Counted from the first letter of the stretch, positions 37,834 to 46,955 are shown. The stretch is DNA of 64,000 nt from a bacterium (GCA_002716355.1 PBAU01000003.1:303146-367145); one strand, 5' to 3'. A program made the numbers and translations. Notes: a model not told the origin generated them from the letters alone.

Positions 37834-38978
37834 CTGTCAACCTCTCCAAAAACAGGATCAAAAGATCCTAGGATGGCAATAACATCACCAATTCCCGTGC
37901 CATACAAAAGCTCTTTAAGGACAGAAAGATTGCAGAAGGAAGGGGCTCTGTATCTGACCCTATAAGGGAATCTGCTACCATCTGAAACTATATAAACACC
38001 CAAATCTCCTCTAGGGGTGTCAGTAACAGAATATATCTCTCCTGGAGGGGGCTTAAAGAAAAATGGCATCTTTTTAATATGTGGACCGTCAGGCATGCCA
38101 TCTAAACACTGCTCTATAATCTTCAAAGATTCACCCATTTCTTTATATCTACAGTACCATCTTGAATATGTATCTCCCTTATCGTGTGTAATAACATCAA
38201 AATCAAATTCATCATAAGCAGCAAAAGGCCTGTCTTTTCTCAAATCTCTTTTCACTCCTGATGCCCTTAGTATCGGACCCGTAACACCATGCTTAATTAA
38301 CAATTCAGGAGTGGATTTTCCAACACCAATAATCCTTGTACGGAATATCTCATTGCCCTCCACAAGATTCCACATCTCCTCATAAGCAGGCCTGAAGCCT
38401 GTAATAAATTTTCTGAATTCCCTTTCTATAGGGATTGTTATATCTAAACGAACACCACCATATCTTATGTAATTAAAAGTAATCCTTTGTCCAGAAAGAA
38501 GCTCCAATAAATATTGTGCTATTTCTCTTTGCCTAAAGGCAAAAAAGAAAGGAGTTAAAGCTCCAAGATCCAAACCTAATGTTCCATAAAACAACAAATG
38601 GCTAGCAAGTCGATTTGTCTCTAAAGCTAAAACCCTTAACCATTGCGCCCTTCTTGGGACTTCTAACTCCATCAATTCCTCAACAGGTAAAGTTAAAGCC
38701 ATATTGTTTGACATTGCACCAAGGTAATCCATTCTGTCGGTCAATGGCAAAGCACCCATCCATTCTCTATTTTCTGATATCTTCTCGACACCTCTATGTA
38801 GGTAACCAATTATTGGAACAACATTCTTAACAATTTCACCTTCAGTTTCAAGCAAAATTCTAAAAACACCATGCGTTGAGGGATGCTGTGGACCCATATT
38901 AAGCCAAAATCTATCTTCAGATTCTTTTTCAAGCAATGTGCCTGTTTGAGTGGTTAGAAAGTCTGTTGGATCGCTCAT
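37830..38978 (-). CDS. nuoD: NADH-quinone oxidoreductase subunit D
   Basis: NuoD is the 49-kDa-type subunit that, with NuoB, forms the quinone-reduction site. The 382 residues contain GPQHPSTHGVFRILLE near residue 30, with the quinone-contacting His, followed by IGYLHRGVEK and MDYLGAM. The C terminus VIAILGSFDPVFGEVDR is typical. It starts in a one-base TAATG overlap with nuoC and overlaps nuoH by four bases. Length and motifs are normal, without NuoC fusion. Confidence 0.97.
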   Translation of the reverse strand: MSDPTDFLTTQTGTLLEKESEDRFWLNMGPQHPSTHGVFRILLETEGEIVKNVVPIIGYLHRGVEKISENREWMGALPLTDRMDYLGAMSNNMALTLPVEELMELEVPRRAQWLRVLALETNRLASHLLFYGTLGLDLGALTPFFFAFRQREIAQYLLELLSGQRITFNYIRYGGVRLDITIPIEREFRKFITGFRPAYEEMWNLVEGNEIFRTRIIGVGKSTPELLIKHGVTGPILRASGVKRDLRKDRPFAAYDEFDFDVITHDKGDTYSRWYCRYKEMGESLKIIEQCLDGMPDGPHIKKMPFFFKPPPGEIYSVTDTPRGDLGVYIVSDGSRFPYRVRYRAPSFCNLSVLKELLYGTGIGDVIAILGSFDPVFGEVDR

Positions 38979-39547
38979 TAGCTTTCTATTACCTTTAATT
39001 TATCATCTGAATCTGGATCAATAATTGAAGAGTTCAAAAGATTTCTGTCTGGAAGGTTCTGTAAGTCTTCTGCTTCCTCATAGGCCCAAATCGGCTTTAT
39101 ATCTTTAAAGCCACCTAACGGATACTCTTTCTTTAAAGGGTGCCCTTCCCAATCGTCAGGAAGCAATATCCTTCTCAAGTCAGGATGATCAGTAAACTTT
39201 AACCCAAACATATCAAAAGCTTCTCTCTCATGCCAATCAGCAGCAACGAAAACAGAAGTAGCCGAAGGAGCAACCAAAGATTCAAAAGGTATCAATGACT
39301 TCAATGTTATCCAATAAGAATTATCTACACTATGAAGTTGGTAAACAATCTCCAAACCCTTTGATTTTTGATTACAAGTCAAATCATGTAGCATATTAAA
39401 TTTTAGATCCTTATCATTCTTAAGAAAAGACAAGCATTCCAAAATTTTTGATCTATCTAAAACAAATATAAGCTGACCTCTTATTTCAGCATAATGATCA
39501 AAAAAAGGTTTCAACTTTTTAAGGAAAAGCGTTTTGTTATGCAACAC
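38978..39547 (-). CDS. nuoC: NADH-quinone oxidoreductase subunit C
   Basis: NuoC is the 30-kDa-type peripheral subunit. The diagnostic region [21 protein letters not shown] is followed directly by [20 protein letters not shown] in the last third. The chain is 189 residues and separate from NuoD. The start overlaps nuoB by 11 bases and the stop touches the nuoD start. Confidence 0.96.
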   Translation of the reverse strand: MLHNKTLFLKKLKPFFDHYAEIRGQLIFVLDRSKILECLSFLKNDKDLKFNMLHDLTCNQKSKGLEIVYQLHSVDNSYWITLKSLIPFESLVAPSATSVFVAADWHEREAFDMFGLKFTDHPDLRRILLPDDWEGHPLKKEYPLGGFKDIKPIWAYEEAEDLQNLPDRNLLNSSIIDPDSDDKLKVIES

Positions 39548-40007
39548 GATCGGAAATTATTTTCTCCTTTTCAATTTTTTCTTGTAGTCTTGTTATGGCG
39601 TAAATTAAAGCTTCTGGCCTAGGGGGGCACCCAGGAACATAAACATCAACAGGTACAACCTGGTCAACTCCATTCACAACAGAGTAAGCATCTTTGTAAA
39701 TGCCTCCAGAATTAGCACAAGAACCCATTGATATAACATATTTTGGCTCAGGCATCTGGTCATAAAGTCTTTTGAGCAATGGGGCCATCTTGTAAGTCAC
39801 AGTCCCAGAAACAATCATTACATCAGACTGTCTAGGGCTTGCTCTAAATACAACGCCAAGTCTATCAACATCATATTTTGTATCTCCAATTGACATCATC
39901 TCTATAGCGCAACAAGCTAAGCCAAAAGTCATAGGCCATAAGCTATTTTTTCTACACCAACCGAGTAAATCATCTAATTTTGCTAACATGTAAGGTTCTT
40001 GACTCAT
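39537..40007 (-). CDS. nuoB: NADH-quinone oxidoreductase subunit B
   Basis: NuoB holds the terminal cluster N2 next to the quinone. All four ligands are seen: the paired cysteines in [11 protein letters not shown] near residue 32, the Cys in [10 protein letters not shown] near residue 96 and the Cys in [11 protein letters not shown] near residue 126. The 156-residue length is normal. It follows nuoA by 12 bases and overlaps nuoC by 11. Confidence 0.97.
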   Translation of the reverse strand: MSQEPYMLAKLDDLLGWCRKNSLWPMTFGLACCAIEMMSIGDTKYDVDRLGVVFRASPRQSDVMIVSGTVTYKMAPLLKRLYDQMPEPKYVISMGSCANSGGIYKDAYSVVNGVDQVVPVDVYVPGCPPRPEALIYAITRLQEKIEKEKIISDRVA

Positions 40008-40019
40008 AAATTCAAACTC

Positions 40020-40412
40020 CTAATTCCTGTCCCATTCCAAACCACCTTTTCTCCAAACATAAACAAAAGCCAATATCAAAATAAAGAAAAAAGTAATCAT
40101 CTCAAAAAATGCTGGCCAACCGGTTGTGAAAAGAAGATTCCTAAAACTCACAGCCCATGGCAGGAAAAAAACCAATTCAATTTCAAACAAAAGAAAGATA
40201 ACAGCAATAACAGCAAATCGAAAATTAAAAGGTATATCAGCATCTGCATGGGGATCATTACCACATTCATAGGTACTTAATTTTGAAGGAGATGGAAATC
40301 TCCCTCCAGTGATCTGATTCATAAAAAGAGAAATTACACCAAAGCCTATAGCCCCAAAGAAAAACAGTAAAACTGTTGAAAATTGGGTGGTTGCCTGAAA
40401 ATCATCAACCAT
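40020..40412 (-). CDS. nuoA: NADH-quinone oxidoreductase subunit A
   Basis: NuoA is a three-helix subunit at the arm junction. The conserved loop KLSTYECGNDPHADADIPFNFRF, with the Cys that reports conformational state, is followed by AVIAVIFLLFEIELVFFLPW. It has 130 residues and is the first of ten nuo genes, 50 bases after ftsH in the same direction; a promoter may lie in that gap but none was distinct. Confidence 0.96.
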   Translation of the reverse strand: MVDDFQATTQFSTVLLFFFGAIGFGVISLFMNQITGGRFPSPSKLSTYECGNDPHADADIPFNFRFAVIAVIFLLFEIELVFFLPWAVSFRNLLFTTGWPAFFEMITFFFILILAFVYVWRKGGLEWDRN

Positions 40413-40462
40413 AACTTCAATAATATAAAATGCAGCTTTTCATAATGGACGTTTGATAAATT

Positions 40463-42295
40463 CTAATCATTTTTTTTAATTCTTTCAACACCTAAACCTT
40501 TCATTAGTTTTTCAAAATCTTCTCTATCTATTGACTCTTTTTCTAATAGGATATTAGCCAAGCCATCCAAGGCATCTTTATGTTCCTTCAATAATTTTTC
40601 AGCATTATTTTGTGAAATTGTGATAAATGACAAAACCTGTCGATCCATCTCTTCCTCCATGGCATCTGAATGATTTGCCTGCATAGACAACCCTCTTCCT
40701 AAAAATGGAGCTTGATCGTACTCGTAATCTACCGGTCCTATCTTTTCACTCATTCCCCAGTTTCTCACCATCGATCTCGCAATACTTGTAACTCTTTTTA
40801 TATCCGAACTTGCACCATTTGTAATTTCATTAAATGTAATCTTCTCAGCTGCACGTCCAGCAAGACAGATTGTCATTTCATCCATAAGTTCTTTTTTTGT
40901 TTTAAGAGCTTTATCTTTTTCATCTTCTGAGTCAGTATTCCACACGTAACCAAGAGCTTCAGCTCTTGGAATTATGGTAATCTTATGAACTGTTGATCCA
41001 AGAATGTAAGAAACAATGGCGTGACCTGACTCATGCCAAGCAACAGTTTCTTTTTCTTTTTGAGAGATCATCAAAGATTTTCTTTGTGGACCCATTGCAA
41101 CTCTTTCAACAGCTTCAGCAAGATGTTCTTGCTTAATTTTTTTTGCCTTTACCCTAGCAGCAAGTAACGCAGATTCATTAAGTAAATTTTCCAAATCAGC
41201 ACCTGAAAAACCAGGTGTTCTTTGAGCTATATGCTTTAAACTTATACCTTTTTCGAAAGGCTTTCCTGAGGAATGAACTTTTAATATATCCTCTCTTGAG
41301 CCAACTGTGGGGAGATTCACTTTAATTTTTCTATCAAATCTACCTGACCTTATTAAAGCTGGATCAAGTATGTCAGGCCTATTTGTAGCTGCGATAACAA
41401 CAATATTATCGTGAGATTCAAAACCGTCCATTTCTATCAAGATTTGATTCAAAGTCTGCTCTCTTTCATCATGTCCGCCACCCATTCCTGCTCCACGCTG
41501 CCTTCCAACAGCATCTATTTCATCCAAGAATATAAGTGCACTTCCAGCTGCTTTTGCTTTCTCGAATAAACTTCTCACTCTTGAAGCTCCTACACCAACA
41601 AACAACTCCACAAATTCACTTCCACTAGAAAGGAAAAAGGGGACTTTTGCCTCTCCGGCAACAGCTTTTGCAAGCAATGTTTTACCGCAACCAGGTGGAC
41701 CTGTTAGCAAAACTCCTTTAGTTGGTTTTGCTCCTAATTTTTTAAATGGTGCTGGATTCTTTAGAAAAGAAACAATTTCTTTCAATTCATTTTTTGGCTC
41801 ATCAAGCCCAGCTACGTCTTTAAACTTTGTTTTTGTTTTCTCTCCTGTGATTGACTTCGCCTTTGATTGCCCAAAAGATGTTGGATCTCCACCTCCACCC
41901 ATTTTCCTCAAAAGAAGCACAAAGATCAGAACAGTGATGCCTATAGAAAGTGCAAACCATACAAAAGGATTTATGTTTTCTCCCCAACCTGGAGGTTTAA
42001 CCTGAACATTTGAGACTTTTGAGTTGATATTTTCAAGCAACGAATCACTTAGTATGACTCTGGAAATGTAATTCTGATCTTCTTCAAAAACTTTATAACT
42101 AACGGAGCTTGATCCAGTATCAATTTGAACCTCTTCGATAAATCCACCTTCCAAGGAAGAAACAAACTCACTCTGCGTTGTTTCTTTTGACTGATCTGTC
42201 AAACTAAAAAACAAAAGAGTAGTCAAGAATAAAAAAAACAATATAAATAAAGACCTGGGAGAAGGCTGATGAACACTACGTTTATTTTTTTTCAT
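40463..42295 (-). CDS. ftsH: ATP-dependent zinc metalloprotease FtsH
   Basis: FtsH is the membrane-anchored AAA+ protease that removes misassembled membrane proteins and regulatory targets. The 610-residue protein has an N-terminal helix, a short periplasmic domain and a second helix at about residues 108-130. Walker A GPPGCGKT lies near residue 199, Walker B LIFLDEIDAVG follows, the AAA second region of homology ends at RSGRFDRKI, and the zinc site HESGHAIV lies near residue 421. It lies 25 bases after tilS, a gene pair seen widely in bacteria, and precedes nuoA. Confidence 0.97.
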   Translation of the reverse strand: MKKNKRSVHQPSPRSLFILFFLFLTTLLFFSLTDQSKETTQSEFVSSLEGGFIEEVQIDTGSSSVSYKVFEEDQNYISRVILSDSLLENINSKVSNVQVKPPGWGENINPFVWFALSIGITVLIFVLLLRKMGGGGDPTSFGQSKAKSITGEKTKTKFKDVAGLDEPKNELKEIVSFLKNPAPFKKLGAKPTKGVLLTGPPGCGKTLLAKAVAGEAKVPFFLSSGSEFVELFVGVGASRVRSLFEKAKAAGSALIFLDEIDAVGRQRGAGMGGGHDEREQTLNQILIEMDGFESHDNIVVIAATNRPDILDPALIRSGRFDRKIKVNLPTVGSREDILKVHSSGKPFEKGISLKHIAQRTPGFSGADLENLLNESALLAARVKAKKIKQEHLAEAVERVAMGPQRKSLMISQKEKETVAWHESGHAIVSYILGSTVHKITIIPRAEALGYVWNTDSEDEKDKALKTKKELMDEMTICLAGRAAEKITFNEITNGASSDIKRVTSIARSMVRNWGMSEKIGPVDYEYDQAPFLGRGLSMQANHSDAMEEEMDRQVLSFITISQNNAEKLLKEHKDALDGLANILLEKESIDREDFEKLMKGLGVERIKKND

Positions 42296-42320
42296 ATATC
42301 AATTGAAAAATATATTCTAA

Positions 42321-43262
42321 TCAATCACCAATATAAAAAATATTATTTTTAGCTATTTGAACCTTGAACCACGGTGGCCCCTGTATCATTACAGTATCTT
42401 TTGACTGGCCTTCTTTTATTATTCTTTCAAGTGCTCCACGAGGGGCTGTAACGCCAATTGAATACAACCAATTTTTTATAACCCTTAATGCAACCGCGGG
42501 TGGCAGTTTCAAAACCTCACGATTAAGACCTTTGTCGTTTAAATAAATTCGAAGTAGATCATTTGAAACCATGTTCAAAGATTGATTTTCTTCCGATAAG
42601 ATTTCCAAACTTGTTAATGGCCCTTTAGGCCAATACCTCCCCCAAGCCTTCTTAAGCTCTGGAATCACGCTCTTTCTCAAAGACGCCCTGATTAAATCAT
42701 TCTGATTAGATGGATCCTCATACCAATCAATATTATTTTCTGAAAGATATTTTAAAATTTGAGATTTCCTAATCCCTAATAACGGCCTAATGAAAAAATC
42801 CCTTCGTACTGGGATTCCCTTTAATCCTTCAAGGCCCATACCTCTCCCTAACCTTATAAGTAAAGTTTCTAAATTGTCATCCAGATTATGTCCAGTAGCA
42901 ACCTTGTCGAATTCATTTTTTTCAACAATTTTCTGAATTGCATCATATCTATCTCTTCTCCATGTATCTTCTGGCCCATTACCTTTAAAGCTATTTTTCG
43001 AAGAGATGATATGCAAATTTATATTATGCTTTGATGAAAAAACCTCAACATGAGATTGCTCTTTTTCTGAATCAGGTCTTGAATGATGGTTAAAGTAAAA
43101 AGCCTCAACATGAAAACCAGTGTGATTTGAAAGTTTTTTTAAAATTGAAAGCAATGCAGTTGAATCAGGTCCGCCTGACCAAGCAACCAACACTTTCTCA
43201 TCAGGACCTATTAATTTTTTTTCATTAATAAAAACACTAATTTTTTTTAAAAGATGATTCAT
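42321..43262 (-). CDS. tilS: tRNA(Ile)-lysidine synthetase
   Basis: TilS modifies C34 of tRNA-Ile(CAU) to lysidine so that it reads AUA and accepts isoleucine. The PP-loop SGGPDSTALLS lies at about residues 29-39, and GHNLDDNLETLLIRLGRGMG with later RPLLGIRKSQI are family motifs. At 313 residues it has the catalytic core and a short C-terminal domain, shorter than the E. coli enzyme and closer to the compact Aquifex form. It follows the two CAT-anticodon tRNA genes by 15 bases. Confidence 0.95.
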   Translation of the reverse strand: MNHLLKKISVFINEKKLIGPDEKVLVAWSGGPDSTALLSILKKLSNHTGFHVEAFYFNHHSRPDSEKEQSHVEVFSSKHNINLHIISSKNSFKGNGPEDTWRRDRYDAIQKIVEKNEFDKVATGHNLDDNLETLLIRLGRGMGLEGLKGIPVRRDFFIRPLLGIRKSQILKYLSENNIDWYEDPSNQNDLIRASLRKSVIPELKKAWGRYWPKGPLTSLEILSEENQSLNMVSNDLLRIYLNDKGLNREVLKLPPAVALRVIKNWLYSIGVTAPRGALERIIKEGQSKDTVMIQGPPWFKVQIAKNNIFYIGD

Positions 43263-43277
43263 AAAAATTTAAGCAAA

Positions 43278-43351
43278 TAGCAGCGCTCGGATTTGAACCG
43301 AGGACCTTCCGGGTATGAGCCGGACGCTCTAACCAGCTGAGCTACGCTGCC
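43278..43351 (-). tRNA. tRNA with CAT anticodon, most likely elongator tRNA-Met
   Basis: The 74-base gene folds into a complete cloverleaf on the minus strand: acceptor GGCAGCG with CGCTGCT (a G1-U72 pair at the end), D arm AGCTCAGCTGGTTAGAGC, anticodon stem TCCGG/CCGGA enclosing loop CTCATAC, and T arm around GGTTCAAATCC. Discriminator is A73 and CCA is not encoded. The paired position 1-72 rules out an initiator. A CAT anticodon also fits tRNA-Ile2, the TilS substrate, which cannot be fully excluded; loop and stem look more like elongator Met. Confidence 0.9.
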
Positions 43352-43356
43352 GGAAT

Positions 43357-43431
43357 TGGGTGCGGGGGCAGGATTCGAACCTGCGACCTTCGGGTTATGA
43401 GCCCGACAAGCTACCACTGCTCCACCCCGCG
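43357..43431 (-). tRNA. Initiator tRNA-fMet (CAT)
   Basis: On the minus strand the sequence begins CGCGGGG and ends CCCCGCA, leaving the unpaired C1-A72 that marks bacterial initiators. The anticodon stem is TCGGG/CCCGA around loop CTCATAA, giving the three G-C pairs needed for P-site entry, and the D stem has the A11-U24 pair of initiators. After A72 the gene reads C then CCA, so the end appears to encode CCA with an unusual C73. It lies five bases before the second tRNA. Confidence 0.95.
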
Positions 43432-43444
43432 TCAGAATAGCCCA

Positions 43445-43450
43445 ATTCTA
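43445..43450 (-). promoter_or_regulatory. Candidate -10 element for the tRNA-tilS-ftsH transcript
   Basis: TAGAAT on the minus strand lies 13 bases before the initiator tRNA and is followed by a GC-richer discriminator (TGGGC), as in many stable-RNA promoters. No good -35 element is found at 16-18 bases, so the call is weak. Confidence 0.3.
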
Positions 43451-43488
43451 TCTCAATAAACATACTTCCACCTATAAAATTATTAGGA

Positions 43489-44991
43489 ATGGCAAAGAAC
43501 ATTGAGCACAAATATGACTTTCTTAGAGTCATGATAAGGAAACACGTAATCAAATTTACAAGCAATCCGCCAAAAGAATTTGTTGCTCTTTTTCCTGAAA
43601 ACTCACTTGAATCTGTGAAACAGCTTCTGGGCGATTTCATATTTGGTGTTTTTTCATCTTTTGATAAAAGCTTGATATCAATGAGAGACAACCAGGTAAC
43701 TGAATTAATTAAAAGAAATTTTGATTACTGGATCGAAAAAGATATAGATCCATCAAATATCGATAAAGCTTTTTGGAAATGTGTAAAGTCATTTAAAAAA
43801 CTACTTTCTGAAAATGAAAAAAACTTTTTTGACCAATACATTAAAAAAGAAAAACTTGAAATAATCTTTAATGAAACTTTAAAAAAATACCATTCTGTAT
43901 TTAGAGAACATTTTGAAAGACAGGTAGCCGAATTATCACTTTTAAAAAATATTTCAGAAATAACAAATTCACCTGAAGACTTATCAGAAATATTCTTAGA
44001 CAAACTTTATGAAGCTTTAAGTGCTGATTATGCAGTGCTCTTCTACAACAACAACAATAAGGAAATTAAATTGGAAAAAAATCCAGATCATTTTTTAAAA
44101 TTCTCCAAGAAAACTGCGGAAACACTTATCTCTCAATCGAATACACATGATCCAGAGTTGCTTGAATCATTATTAAAAATATTTCAAGAAAAAAAACATC
44201 AAAACAATCTGAGCCCTTTCGATTGGTCTGAAATTTCTAAGATTTCGAAAAGCAACTTTCCAGAAGGCCTTTTTCAGTTTCCAAAAGAGCCTAAGGCAAT
44301 AGTTCAAGACATTAATCCGAAAAGCATGATAATGACACATCTTTTCGAAAGGGGAACACGCGTAGGCTTTCTTTGCCTAATGAGATCAACATCTGCCTCT
44401 TTCAACAATAGGGATAATACCTTCTTTGAGGTAGCATCAAAAGATTTTTCAAGAATACTTGAAAATAAAAATCTCCAAGAAGAGTTACGGCTCCTCGCTC
44501 AAACAGACAGCTTGACAAACCTACTTAACAGGAGAAGATTTTTTGAACTTGGAAACATAGAGCTAGAAAGATCGAAAAGGTATAAAAATAAATTTAGCAT
44601 AATGATGCTTGATGTTGATAACTTTAAACAAATTAACGATACATACGGACATCAAATTGGCGACGAAGTCCTTAAAGAGCTTGCGTCATACATTCAAAAA
44701 AGATCCAGAGCAGGTGATCTAGCAGGAAGATACGGCGGTGAAGAATTCATGGTCCTTCTCTTGGAGTCAGATTCAAGCAACACACAGAAAGCAGCACTAA
44801 AGCTTTTAAAACAAATTGAAAACATAACAATTCAAGTGAATGATGAAGAGTCAATCAACTTTACAGCTTCAATTGGAGTTGCAACATACCCTAAAGATGG
44901 GGAAACGCTAAATGAGATCATATCAGTTGCAGATGAATGCCTATATGCTGCAAAAACAGAGGGCAAGAATTGCGTGAGGGCAAAAAGATGA
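43489..44991 (+). CDS. Diguanylate cyclase with N-terminal sensory region
   Basis: The 500-residue protein makes cyclic di-GMP. The GGDEF domain covers about residues 330-498; the active site is GGEEF at 416-420 and the inhibitory RxxD site (RAGD, 407-410) lies five residues before it, so product inhibition is expected. Residues 140-310 resemble a GAF-like sensor, ending with VGFLCLMRSTSASFNNRDN, and the first 140 residues are helical. There is no membrane segment, so it senses in the cytoplasm. It diverges from the tRNA genes and its TGA overlaps the start of the HD-GYP gene. Confidence 0.92.
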   Translation: MAKNIEHKYDFLRVMIRKHVIKFTSNPPKEFVALFPENSLESVKQLLGDFIFGVFSSFDKSLISMRDNQVTELIKRNFDYWIEKDIDPSNIDKAFWKCVKSFKKLLSENEKNFFDQYIKKEKLEIIFNETLKKYHSVFREHFERQVAELSLLKNISEITNSPEDLSEIFLDKLYEALSADYAVLFYNNNNKEIKLEKNPDHFLKFSKKTAETLISQSNTHDPELLESLLKIFQEKKHQNNLSPFDWSEISKISKSNFPEGLFQFPKEPKAIVQDINPKSMIMTHLFERGTRVGFLCLMRSTSASFNNRDNTFFEVASKDFSRILENKNLQEELRLLAQTDSLTNLLNRRRFFELGNIELERSKRYKNKFSIMMLDVDNFKQINDTYGHQIGDEVLKELASYIQKRSRAGDLAGRYGGEEFMVLLLESDSSNTQKAALKLLKQIENITIQVNDEESINFTASIGVATYPKDGETLNEIISVADECLYAAKTEGKNCVRAKR

Positions 44992-46187
44992 AAAGATTTG
45001 ATATATTGTCACAATTAATCAAATGTCTTTCAAGAATACTGGATGAAATTGAAGGCCATACAAGTTCTCATGCTCAAGGTGTTGCCAATTCTTCAATAAG
45101 CTTTGCTGATGAATTTGGCTTTACCTTGAAAACTCAAAGAAGTCTTTATTATGCTGCATTGCTGCATGACATCGGAGAAACTACACTTCCGCATTCAATA
45201 CTGTACAAAAATGGCCCATTGCTACCAGCTGAAAGGAAAAAAATCGAAAGCCACTCTGTTGTGGGGTACAAAATTGTTAAAAACATACCTTCAATGACTG
45301 AGGTTGCTGGTCTCATCAGGCACCATCATGAATCTTGGGATGGGACAGGATACCCTGATCAATTAATGATGGGTGAATTCACAAGAGCAAAACAAATCTT
45401 AGCAATTTGCGACCTAAATGATACTCTTAGCAGAGAAAGACCCTATAGGCCAAAAAGAACGAATGAAGAAATAGAAAATATACTTAATGAATCCAAAGGG
45501 ACAAGGTTTCAACCAGACATGGTTGAAAAATTTATTAAATTTAAAAACAATACAAACATTAAAAAAAACTCCTTAAAAAAAATAAATGAAATAAAAGATT
45601 CCGGTCAGGAGTTGTCTGATTTTGAATCTCAGGCTTACCTCTTGGCGATATCTGTTGTTTTTTCAAATTTAATAGGTGAAAAAATTCCATTTTTAGCAAC
45701 CCACCCTAGCAAGGTTGCATTGCTTTCCGTAAAGCTAGGTGAAGCTATAGGAATGAATAAAAATGAACTTTTTGAAATGAAAATTGCAGCATTCTTGGGT
45801 GATATTGGAATCCTTGCACAAGATGAAAAAATCTACATGAAAAAAGATAAATTAAGTCCGGAAGATATTGAAACAATTAACAATCATACGCTAATAGGAG
45901 AGAGGGCAACGAGTGAGATTACTAGCCTTCCTAATGTTTCCAAAATAATCAGAAACTACCACGAGTCTTGGGATGGTTCAGGTTATCCAGATGGTATTAA
46001 AGGCAGCAAAATACCTTTGGCAAGTAGGATATTGAGGGTTGCTGATACATATGTTGCATTACAACATGATAGACCTTATAGAAAAGGAAAACAAAGAACA
46101 GAAATAACAGAATCTATAAATACTTATTTAAAAAACATAGCTGACCCATCACTGGTCAATACACTAATGGAGATCATGAAAAATTAA
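44988..46187 (+). CDS. Tandem HD-GYP domain protein, second domain degenerate
   Basis: HD-GYP domains hydrolyse cyclic di-GMP. The start at 44988 gives an ATGA overlap with the cyclase and is preferred to an in-frame ATG at 44937, which would lie inside the GGDEF core. Domain 1 has LLHDIGE near residue 58, RHHHESWDGTGYP near 111 and a metal-binding HxxxGY element. Domain 2 repeats the architecture from about residue 210 but reads FLGDIGI, losing the His of the HD pair, while keeping NYHESWDGSGYPDG near 324. Domain 1 is probably the active half and domain 2 regulatory. The next gene begins directly after the stop. Confidence 0.9.
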   Translation: MKRFDILSQLIKCLSRILDEIEGHTSSHAQGVANSSISFADEFGFTLKTQRSLYYAALLHDIGETTLPHSILYKNGPLLPAERKKIESHSVVGYKIVKNIPSMTEVAGLIRHHHESWDGTGYPDQLMMGEFTRAKQILAICDLNDTLSRERPYRPKRTNEEIENILNESKGTRFQPDMVEKFIKFKNNTNIKKNSLKKINEIKDSGQELSDFESQAYLLAISVVFSNLIGEKIPFLATHPSKVALLSVKLGEAIGMNKNELFEMKIAAFLGDIGILAQDEKIYMKKDKLSPEDIETINNHTLIGERATSEITSLPNVSKIIRNYHESWDGSGYPDGIKGSKIPLASRILRVADTYVALQHDRPYRKGKQRTEITESINTYLKNIADPSLVNTLMEIMKN

Positions 46188-46955
46188 ATGAGCTTATTTG
46201 GATCTGACATAATTGAAACATTCCAGAAAAAAAGGATAAAAAGATTGGCTGTTTCAGGAGATCCTTTTTGTAGGATGTTTTCTGAATTTAGTGATTCAGG
46301 TATAAATTTATTCTCAGCAAATAAAGACAAAATGTGCTATGAACTCCACACCTATCTACTAACAGCAAAAAAGCCAATAAACTTCAGCGGCGCAACAATT
46401 TCAAAAATAGCAAAAGAAAAACCCATATTAAAAAATGGCACCTACACAAATATAGAAAAAATACTAAACAACATGGAAAGTGGAAGCATATCTAAAGGCT
46501 TAACTTTAAATTCATTGCTTATAGCTATCAATAACTGGGAGCAATCAAATGAAGACTGGAAGGATGTTTATGAAAGGATTGGAAATTGGAACCTACAAAG
46601 ATACCAAATGTTTTCAGAAAGTTATCAAAGTTTTGTTTTAAATGAAAACATATCAAAAATAGCAGAATGCTTTACATTTGATGGAATATTCATCAATATG
46701 TATGAAACACCAAAAGAAACCAGGTTGTCACTTATTGCAAAAAAACTTGGCTACAGGAAAGAAAATCATGAAAGTGACTTTCTTTCAGAACTTTCTGCTT
46801 TCTGGAAAAACGAAGGCTCTATACTTCCAAATCTTTACATATTATGCTCAAAAGAAAAAGAAATAATTATTGAGAAAAATTTTAAATTTGCATCAGGGCT
46901 AAGGAAGAAAAATATTATTATTGAAGGAGAAGAAGCACTATGGATGAAAACATAA
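46188..46955 (+). CDS. Unknown protein coupled to the c-di-GMP genes
   Basis: This 255-residue cytoplasmic protein has no signal or membrane helix and I do not recognise a family. It starts at the base after the HD-GYP stop and overlaps rpiB by 16 bases, so it is part of the same transcript. The sequence is helical and rich in Lys, Asn and Glu. Features include an early LAVSGDPFCRMF, a central SNEDWKDVYERIGNWNLQRYQ, and a late alternating LYILCSKEKEIIIE. It could be an effector or helper of the cyclase/HD-GYP pair, but this rests only on position. Confidence 0.6.
   Translation: MSLFGSDIIETFQKKRIKRLAVSGDPFCRMFSEFSDSGINLFSANKDKMCYELHTYLLTAKKPINFSGATISKIAKEKPILKNGTYTNIEKILNNMESGSISKGLTLNSLLIAINNWEQSNEDWKDVYERIGNWNLQRYQMFSESYQSFVLNENISKIAECFTFDGIFINMYETPKETRLSLIAKKLGYRKENHESDFLSELSAFWKNEGSILPNLYILCSKEKEIIIEKNFKFASGLRKKNIIIEGEEALWMKT

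Noticed and set aside
43278-43351. Second CAT tRNA as the TilS substrate tRNA-Ile2
   Set aside because: The G1-U72 pair and the CTCATAC loop with GC-rich anticodon stem fit elongator Met better; left open in the findings but not used as the call.
44937-44987. Upstream in-frame start for the HD-GYP protein
   Set aside because: It would extend 17 codons into the GGDEF core without a ribosome site; the ATGA at 44988 fits the local coupling pattern.
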